This document shows positions 1 to 5,106 of a DNA stretch of 5,106 nucleotides, one piece after another (within the stretch, counting starts at the first letter, position 1; each line of letters begins with the position of its first letter). Position numbers and translations under genes: made by a program. Below the pieces are notes generated by a model. That model was not told where the DNA came from. It saw only the letters and a program-made list of their open reading frames with translations, and searched no databases. This DNA is from JBCFBK01 sp039679975 (GTDB taxonomy: Bacteria > Bacteroidota > Bacteroidia > Bacteroidales > Prolixibacteraceae), in the NCBI GenBank assembly GCA_039679975.1, contig JBDKTZ010000311.1:1-5106 (forward strand), given 5' to 3'.

Positions 1-2714
1 CGAAGTTCGGCATTCAATGCGGCAGGGATCTTCACTTCCTCCTGACCGGCCTGTTCCAATTGTTTCTTAAAATCCTTCCAGCTTCTGTCAGTACGAACCG
101 ATCCTGCCATTTGTATAATCCCATCCAGAACATGTGATGAAAACCGGTTGATCAGCACGCTGTCTTTTTCTTCTTTCACAAACGCATCCAACTCCGACAA
201 CTGCTTTTTAAGTTCTTCAGTCAGCGCCAGGAACTCCCCGCCGCTCAGTTCAACGAACCGTCCTCTGCTTTTACGCGAAAGCTGCAGCAGCTCCTTCAAC
301 CCAATCACCGTATCCTCATCCACGGTCAACTCGCCGTCCAGTTCAAACCATTGTCCCTTTCCTTTCACCCGGAGCTTCAACGTCTCGAACGAAGCGTGCT
401 TCTTCATCCGGAAACGTTCCCCCTCAGGCCACTCCAGAACAGCGATATCCTGATACCGGTGGACCACCTCCAGGAGTTGAAGACAATCGTATGGATCTGT
501 AAAAAGAACGGAGTCTTCGGTCAGGTCTGCCTCCGTAAACACCGCCAGAGCATTATTCAGTATTGCCGCGTTTTCCTTTTCCTGGGAAAGATTACGCGAT
601 GACTGACAATTCTCCTCATTCATCCGGCCATAGATCGTCTTTCCTCCTTTTCCCGGTTTCACATAAGGAGGTTGTTCTCCCAGCGGTTTGGCAAAGAACT
701 CCGCCTTTAATCCATCCCCGATCGGAACGATCTGTACCCGGATCCGCGAATCCGGTTCTACCGCCCGTAAACTCGTTGTCGTGTCGGTCAACTCCGAATG
801 AACCGTCATCACACCGCTTAATGAAGAAATCGCCTTCAGCAGTTTCTCCTTCCCTTCAGCCGGAACGCTGACTCCCTCCTGGATGAGCCGGATTACTGAC
901 CGTTGCGAAGGTGTAAGCGATACCAGCCGGTAACGGGTCTGCGTTTCCCGGATCAGGATAATACCGGCAGGTTCTTCAGTAATGTCAGTACGAAGGCGGA
1001 CGGCCCCTCCTTTCACTTTTTCAGTATAAATGACCGGCCCGCTTTTGATCAGTTCTACCGCTACATTCCGGTTCGACAGCAAAAACAGTAACGGGTGCCC
1101 GCATAGTTCTTCCATCGCTTTTTCATAGTCAAAACAAAGTTCCGGCGGTCCGTAGTATCCTCCGTAAGTGGTCAACGTGCCTGTCACACGTTGATCCTGC
1201 TCAGTCATTCCTTCTACAGCGCCTGGTTTGAACCGCTTCAAAGAAACGTTTCTTCCCGTACTCCATCCCCCCTTTTCGGTATACGTTTGAATGACAGGCT
1301 GAATGATCCGGTCGTCAAAGTCAACCAGGTAACACAAACGTGATTGTTTCTGCTCTTTTCTGGCGGTCCCATCGGCCGAGCGACCAATCTGCAGCAATCC
1401 GTTCAACACTTGCTCCCACGGCTCCTGAAATTGCAGCCGGCTCATCAGGCAGGGAATATCATCGACCGGGACCGGACAGCTCCAGGAAGGATGCTCCAGT
1501 TTAGACCGCTCCATGACAAAACAAAGCTCCCTCAGGAAAAGCCATTGGCTATTCGCGTTCAGTTTACCAAACACCCTTAAAGACAATGATTTCGTTATGG
1601 GTTTGAGTGATCCCTCAATCACATATTCGGTAAGACAATAAAAGAAATTCAGGATGGTTCCTTCTGAGCTCGCGGGCAACCGGAGGGAAAGCTGGTTCAA
1701 TGCCTGTTTCGCCTTTACCGGATCTTTAGCCAAGAAATACAGCAGGGGAAGGATGACATTGTAACTGTCATTCCCGTTCTTTTCGGCTTTCCGAATAAAA
1801 CTGTTCAGCCGCTGCACGTCAAGTCGGTCAGCTATAAACGCAAAATTCAGCCAGTAGAAAAACTCGTGGTAAAAACTGAGATCGATCCGTGCCATTTTCT
1901 GCCCCGTTTCATCGGTTACCCTTGCTCTGTCCGTATTCTCGACCGATAAGGCGAAATCCCCCAGAAAAAGATCAGCCATCCCTTTTAACAGCAAGCTTGA
2001 ATTGCTATTCAACTCCCTGATCAGAGCGCCGCCTTCCGCCAGTCTTCCCTGATGAAAAAGGATCTCCGACTGCAAACATTCCCGCTGATTGTATAATCCT
2101 TTAAAAGAAGGATTCCGGTCATAAAATCGGCTGATCATACCGAAATCTTCCAGATAAATACATCCCTGGCTTATCAGGACATGCAGGAAGATATGAAACA
2201 ATCGGGCAGAACGGGTCATTGCCTGGTCATATTCCGGTAAAACAAAAATCTTTCTCATCTGCATGAAGTCGCCGATAAATGCAGATTTCAGATACTCTTC
2301 GGCTGCACGCGAATACTGACTTTCCCCGCAGAAAGCAGCCGATAAATAATCACGGATATATTTCTCAGGCGACTGTTCCCATCCTCGCTCCTCGTCTTCA
2401 CAGATAAAAATCAGTAAATCGGCTGCCATAGGGTCTTTGAGCAAAACAGGGAACAACTTCAGCTTCAGCCAGTCGGGGACATCATAGACATCCTTCACCG
2501 GGTCCAGAAAAACCAGACGCTTTGCAAGCAGCATCTCCATCATACCCCGGAATTCCTTTTGTGTCATATTGGGGTTCAGGTTCCGCTGAAGGGTCTGAAA
2601 GCACATGTATTTTTCAAGTCCTGTAAATTTAATGACGATATAATCGACGATCTGCTTTAGCCAAAAAGACAGGTTATTATATGAATCAAAAAGAAAATCT
2701 TCCTTCACTTGCAT
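1..2714 (-). CDS. SNF2-family helicase/ATPase, N-terminal 904 codons (motor beyond window edge)
   Basis: This is the N-terminal part of a large bacterial SNF2-type helicase (often annotated DEAD/DEAH box helicase), a predicted cytoplasmic ATP-driven DNA translocase or remodeller. Recognisable family features are EPWE at residues 431-434, YLVDFDD near 462, GHPLLFLL at 539-546, VHSEL at 638-642, WFELDGELTVDED at 789-801, and RGRFVEL followed by GGEFLALTEEL at 817-835. Residues 460-860 are the SNF2-associated region. The last visible residues, IPAALNAELR, match the usual lead-in to the SNF2 motor, so Walker A and the other motor motifs lie outside the window and catalytic integrity cannot be judged. 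Residues 1-430 are mostly helical; 25-85 could be a winged helix (inference), and the rest looks like irregular helical repeats. No Cys/His cluster of a SWIM zinc finger is evident. The start is the only in-frame ATG after a stop at 2796-2798. An in-frame TTG at 2748-2750 overlaps the putative promoter and is less likely. It is divergent from the PIF1-like gene. The family call is firm; the exact substrate is unknown. Confidence 0.9.
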   Translation of the reverse strand, partial: MQVKEDFLFDSYNNLSFWLKQIVDYIVIKFTGLEKYMCFQTLQRNLNPNMTQKEFRGMMEMLLAKRLVFLDPVKDVYDVPDWLKLKLFPVLLKDPMAADLLIFICEDEERGWEQSPEKYIRDYLSAAFCGESQYSRAAEEYLKSAFIGDFMQMRKIFVLPEYDQAMTRSARLFHIFLHVLISQGCIYLEDFGMISRFYDRNPSFKGLYNQRECLQSEILFHQGRLAEGGALIRELNSNSSLLLKGMADLFLGDFALSVENTDRARVTDETGQKMARIDLSFYHEFFYWLNFAFIADRLDVQRLNSFIRKAEKNGNDSYNVILPLLYFLAKDPVKAKQALNQLSLRLPASSEGTILNFFYCLTEYVIEGSLKPITKSLSLRVFGKLNANSQWLFLRELCFVMERSKLEHPSWSCPVPVDDIPCLMSRLQFQEPWEQVLNGLLQIGRSADGTARKEQKQSRLCYLVDFDDRIIQPVIQTYTEKGGWSTGRNVSLKRFKPGAVEGMTEQDQRVTGTLTTYGGYYGPPELCFDYEKAMEELCGHPLLFLLSNRNVAVELIKSGPVIYTEKVKGGAVRLRTDITEEPAGIILIRETQTRYRLVSLTPSQRSVIRLIQEGVSVPAEGKEKLLKAISSLSGVMTVHSELTDTTTSLRAVEPDSRIRVQIVPIGDGLKAEFFAKPLGEQPPYVKPGKGGKTIYGRMNEENCQSSRNLSQEKENAAILNNALAVFTEADLTEDSVLFTDPYDCLQLLEVVHRYQDIAVLEWPEGERFRMKKHASFETLKLRVKGKGQWFELDGELTVDEDTVIGLKELLQLSRKSRGRFVELSGGEFLALTEELKKQLSELDAFVKEEKDSVLINRFSSHVLDGIIQMAGSVRTDRSWKDFKKQLEQAGQEEVKIPAALNAEL

Positions 2715-2747
2715 GTTTAAATAAATAATTGCTTTGTTCCCGTATGG

Positions 2748-2755
2748 CAAATTTA
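2748..2755 (-). promoter_or_regulatory. Putative Bacteroidota -7 promoter element for the SNF2-family gene
   Basis: Read on the minus strand this is TAAATTTG, an exact match to the TAnnTTTG element used by the Bacteroidota primary sigma factor. It lies 33 bases ahead of the ATG, which would give a short leader of roughly 25 bases. The expected -33 TTTG is only weakly represented, by TTTCTG about 25 bases upstream. The surroundings are very AT-rich, so a chance match is possible. Confidence 0.45.
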
Positions 2756-2831
2756 AAAAAAGAAGGGTAGTGGTTACAGAAATATATAAAATTTCAGCTA
2801 ACGGAGTAGATTAAAAGTCAGCCTAAGTTTT

Positions 2832-2857
2832 CAGGCCAACGATAAAAGCGCGGCCTG
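2832..2857. repeat. Inverted repeat CAGGCC/GGCCTG in the divergent intergenic region
   Basis: CAGGCC (2832-2837) is perfectly complementary to GGCCTG (2852-2857) across a 14-base spacer that ends in AAGCGC. No gene ends nearby and no T-tract follows, so it is not a terminator of either visible gene. It sits between the two putative promoters and could be an operator or an RNA hairpin. Six base pairs with this spacer could also arise by chance. Confidence 0.4.
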
Positions 2858-2860
2858 GAT

Positions 2861-2890
2861 CCCTTTAACAAGCGCACGGGCCGTTAAGGG
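2861..2890. repeat. Imperfect inverted repeat CCCTTTAAC/GTTAAGGG in the divergent intergenic region
   Basis: CCCTTTAAC (2861-2869) pairs with GTTAAGGG (2883-2890) with a single bulged T, giving an eight-pair stem over a 13-base loop that begins with AAGCGC. It follows the first inverted repeat after only three bases. It ends 15 bases before the putative -7 element of the PIF1-like gene, so a bound regulator could cover the -33 region. This placement favours an operator-like role, but that is inference. Confidence 0.45.
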
Positions 2891-2904
2891 TTCTCAAAAA
2901 TAAG

Positions 2905-2912
2905 TATCTTTA
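2905..2912 (+). promoter_or_regulatory. Putative Bacteroidota -7 promoter element for the PIF1-like gene
   Basis: TATCTTTA matches TAnnTTTG at five of the six fixed positions; only the final G is A. It lies 27 bases before the ATG at 2940, giving a leader of about 20 bases that would include the small inverted repeat at 2920-2935. A good -33 TTTG is not visible; the sequence near 2881-2890 (GTTAAG) is a weak candidate and overlaps the second hairpin. Confidence 0.4.
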
Positions 2913-2919
2913 TGATCTG

Positions 2920-2935
2920 AGAAAAACCCTTTTCT
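2920..2935 (+). repeat. Small inverted repeat AGAAAA/TTTTCT in the presumed leader of the PIF1-like gene
   Basis: AGAAAA (2920-2925) and TTTTCT (2930-2935) are perfect complements around a four-base ACCC loop, ending four bases before the ATG. In RNA the hairpin would be weak because five of its six pairs are A-U. It could modestly affect ribosome access or be a protein site next to the transcription start, or it could be chance. Confidence 0.3.
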
Positions 2936-2939
2936 GCTC

Positions 2940-5106
2940 ATGTCGGCGAAGATCAAAAATATTGAAAGGAAATGGATCGGGAATTTCATGAAGTCTCCCC
3001 TGGTTGATCCGCATAGTGGTCTCTTTCTGAGCAACTATGCCCATCAGCTTTTTTACGGGCGACAGGATGAAACCTATCCCCGCGATTTTCCTGACGATTT
3101 TATTCGTCTTTATAAAACCTGGGAAAGTGGAAGCCGCGATATGGCCGTTGAAAAGTTCATCAGCTACCTGCATTTTATTGGGATCAGCATCCGGAAAGAG
3201 GCTGTAGCCAATCATCTTAACAAATTTCCGGATGACCTTCAGAAACTCGCAAAAACGTGTTATTATATTCTGAAGACCCTTGCGCATTTTGCCGGCGACC
3301 TGAACCTGGCCAATCCTTTCCATGACAACAGCCTAAACCTGTTTTTTTTGTTAAGGATCGAATCGGGAGAGAGTGTAACCGACGCACAGTTAAGCCTTTT
3401 TGAAGACCTGGAGCTTCCCGATTTATACAGCCGGTTTTCAGGATTGCCGGACGGATATGAAAAAGACCCGGTCGTGAAAGACCTGTTCGACCGGATCGAA
3501 AATTCGAAGGATAGTTTTTTCATCACCGGCAAAGCAGGGACAGGTAAATCGACCTTCATTCACTACTTTGCGAAAAAAACTAAAAAAAGAGTGCTGATGA
3601 CCGCCTTTACAGGCATTGCTGCGATCAATGTGGGTGGCCAGACCGTACATTCCTTCTTCCGGCTCCCGCTGAAGCCACTCATGCCGGAGGACGACGAAAT
3701 CACCCTTTTCCCGAAAAATACACCGAAATACCGGATTATTCAGAAAATTGATACCATTGTCATTGACGAGATTTCCATGCTCCGTTCAGACATTCTGGAA
3801 GCGATCGACTACTCGCTGCGAAAAAACGGGGGTGATCCCGGGAAAAGATTTGGAGGGAAACAGATCCTGTTTGTCGGTGATATCTTTCAGCTCCCGCCCG
3901 TAAGAGCCACAAACGGCGATGTGGAACAGATCCTGTTCTCCGAAATTTACGCCAGCGAATATTTCTTTGATTCGCCTGCCTTTCAGGAAATCAAACCGCA
4001 ATACTTTGAATTCCGGAAATCGCACCGGCAAAAGGATGATTTGCTCTTTGTCAGCCTGCTCGATAAGGTCCGCACCTACGAGGCCGACCGGGAGACTCTA
4101 TTCAGCTTTAACGAAAGGTACGACCCGGACTACCTGCCCGGGACCGATGAATTCGTCATCAAACTCACCGCAAACAATACCCTTGCCAACGCCGAAAATT
4201 TCAAAAAATTACAGGAACTGCCGTATACCTCTTTCAACTTTTCAGCGGGTATCGAAGGGGAATTTCAGGAAGATAAATTTCCCACTTCAAGGAACCTGGA
4301 GTTAAAAAAAAGTGCGCAGGTCATTTTTGTCAGGAACGACCCGGCGCGCAGATGGGTAAACGGGACCATTGCAAAAATCGATTTCATTTCGGGCGATCTC
4401 ATCGAGGTACGTTTGCAGGACGGAAATGTCTATCCGCTGGAACCCGCGACCTGGGAGAACCGGAGATATAAATATGATCGAAAAAAGAGAAAAGTCGTCT
4501 CGGAGGTGATCGGCACTTTCACCCAATATCCGGTAAAACTGGCCTGGGCGATCACCATACACAAAAGCCAGGGGCTGACCTTCGACCATGTAGTGATCGA
4601 CCTGGGCGCAGGAGCGTTCGTGAACGGGCAGGTATACACCGCGCTGAGCCGGTGCAGAAAGCTGAACGGCATCGTTTTAAAAAGAAAGCTCCGGCCAGAA
4701 GACCTGATCACCGATAAACGGATCATTGAATTTCACCGGAGAAACTCCCCCCAATGTATTGATGATCTGCTCAAGCTGGATATTCCTTTTGCCATCCGGC
4801 TCCTCAGCCTGTATTATCCGTTTAGTGCCGCGGAGCTTGACCGGTACTGGAACAGACTGGAAAAAGGAGACGCGCATTATTCTGTCTTTATCAATGAAAC
4901 CGGGACGGTGTATACCCCGGCTACCGGATTATGCTTCAATCAAAGCCTGGAATGGACCGACGGGCTTCGCAGCAGGTGGAACGCCGGACTGGTCAATCCT
5001 TTAACCGGCAATATGGAAGGCATTGGATCAGCGCCGGCCGGGAAGGGGAACAGCGATCTTTCAAAACAACTGCTACCATTAAACCTGAAAAGAGAACTTA
5101 AATTCC
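2940..5106 (+). CDS. PIF1-like superfamily 1B DNA helicase, 3' end beyond window
   Basis: This is a predicted ATP-dependent 5'-to-3' DNA helicase of the PIF1/RecD type. All core motifs are intact: Walker A GKAGTGKST (197-205), motif Ia TAFTGIAAINVGGQTVHSFF (221-240), Walker B IDEISM (275-280), motif III GDIFQLPPV (313-321), FRKSHR (358-363), AWAITIHKSQGLTFD (535-549) and YTALSRCR (566-573). Between them, VRNDPARRWVNGTI (464-477) up to about 530 is the SH3-like insertion (domain 2B) of RecD/PIF1 enzymes. The core ends near residue 600. Residues 1-175 are a helix-rich domain I do not recognise. Residues 600-722 form an extension with an aromatic, glycine-rich section (647-694) that contains YTPATG and VNPLTG. 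The protein is still open at the window end. The start is the first ATG after an in-frame stop at 2913-2915, with no Shine-Dalgarno sequence, as is usual in Bacteroidota. PIF1 enzymes act in replication through obstacles, G-quadruplex unwinding and recombination; the specific role here is not shown by the sequence. Confidence 0.95.
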   Translation, partial: MSAKIKNIERKWIGNFMKSPLVDPHSGLFLSNYAHQLFYGRQDETYPRDFPDDFIRLYKTWESGSRDMAVEKFISYLHFIGISIRKEAVANHLNKFPDDLQKLAKTCYYILKTLAHFAGDLNLANPFHDNSLNLFFLLRIESGESVTDAQLSLFEDLELPDLYSRFSGLPDGYEKDPVVKDLFDRIENSKDSFFITGKAGTGKSTFIHYFAKKTKKRVLMTAFTGIAAINVGGQTVHSFFRLPLKPLMPEDDEITLFPKNTPKYRIIQKIDTIVIDEISMLRSDILEAIDYSLRKNGGDPGKRFGGKQILFVGDIFQLPPVRATNGDVEQILFSEIYASEYFFDSPAFQEIKPQYFEFRKSHRQKDDLLFVSLLDKVRTYEADRETLFSFNERYDPDYLPGTDEFVIKLTANNTLANAENFKKLQELPYTSFNFSAGIEGEFQEDKFPTSRNLELKKSAQVIFVRNDPARRWVNGTIAKIDFISGDLIEVRLQDGNVYPLEPATWENRRYKYDRKKRKVVSEVIGTFTQYPVKLAWAITIHKSQGLTFDHVVIDLGAGAFVNGQVYTALSRCRKLNGIVLKRKLRPEDLITDKRIIEFHRRNSPQCIDDLLKLDIPFAIRLLSLYYPFSAAELDRYWNRLEKGDAHYSVFINETGTVYTPATGLCFNQSLEWTDGLRSRWNAGLVNPLTGNMEGIGSAPAGKGNSDLSKQLLPLNLKRELKF

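Noticed and set aside
148..1580. Plus-strand open frames of 62-103 codons (148-453, 351-602, 563-871, 903-1091, 1344-1580)
   Set aside because: They lie antisense to the intact SNF2-family frame, have low-complexity or arginine/serine/proline-rich translations, and no recognisable domain. They are shadows of the minus-strand gene.
2821..2836. GCCT/AGGC mini hairpin (GCCT at 2821-2824, AGGC at 2833-2836)
   Set aside because: It has only four pairs over an eight-base loop and competes with the stronger repeat at 2832-2857; this is expected by chance.
2857..2862. GGATCC palindrome between the two hairpins
   Set aside because: A six-base palindrome is expected by chance and overlaps the edges of both repeats; there is no evidence of a functional site.
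2821..2890. Inverted repeats considered as a rho-independent terminator
   Set aside because: Neither gene ends here, both are transcribed away from this region, and no run of T follows either stem.
2910..4877. Minus-strand open frames of 66-137 codons across the PIF1-like gene
   Set aside because: They are antisense to a frame with all PIF1 motifs, overlap one another in different frames, and their translations resemble no family. The one starting at 3323 runs into the putative promoter and leader region without any sign of being real.
3919..5004. Plus-strand open frames at 3919-4305 and 4726-5004
   Set aside because: They are out-of-frame readings inside the PIF1-like gene with no domain features; the main frame is uninterrupted there.
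1..5106. Possible mobile element or defence island borders
   Set aside because: I see no transposase, integrase, tRNA, long terminal repeats or sharp change in base composition, and nothing else in the window marks it as a defence island.

Overview
The window looks like chromosomal DNA of a Bacteroidota bacterium. The reasons are the protein style of both genes, starts without a Shine-Dalgarno sequence, and two sites resembling the Bacteroidota -7 promoter element (TAnnTTTG) placed correctly in front of both genes. I cannot name a genus. No tRNA, rRNA, CRISPR array, insertion sequence or transposase is visible.

Layout: two large genes diverge from a 225-base intergenic region, and each runs off its end of the window. 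On the minus strand (1-2714) lie the first 904 codons of a large SNF2-family helicase/ATPase. The visible part holds a helical N-terminal region and the SNF2-associated region typical of this bacterial family. The window ends just where the ATPase motor should begin. On the plus strand (2940-5106) lie the first 722 codons of a PIF1-like (superfamily 1B, RecD/PIF1 type) DNA helicase. Its motor is complete and intact, with an unrecognised N-terminal domain of about 175 residues and an unrecognised C-terminal extension still open at the window end. I read both frames codon by codon and found no stop or frameshift.

The intergenic region (2715-2939) carries a putative promoter for each gene. Between them is a GC-rich patch with two adjacent inverted repeats whose loops share the hexamer AAGCGC, and a third small inverted repeat lies in the presumed 5' leader of the PIF1-like gene. 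The shared region could allow co-regulation of the two helicases.

Functionally, both products are predicted nucleic-acid motor proteins acting in the cytoplasm on DNA. The PIF1-like enzyme would unwind DNA 5' to 3'; the SNF2-like enzyme would translocate on duplex DNA or remodel protein-DNA complexes. A shared role in repair, replication-fork maintenance or defence is possible, but the sequence does not show it. The most interesting parts are the non-motor domains of both proteins and the structured divergent control region.
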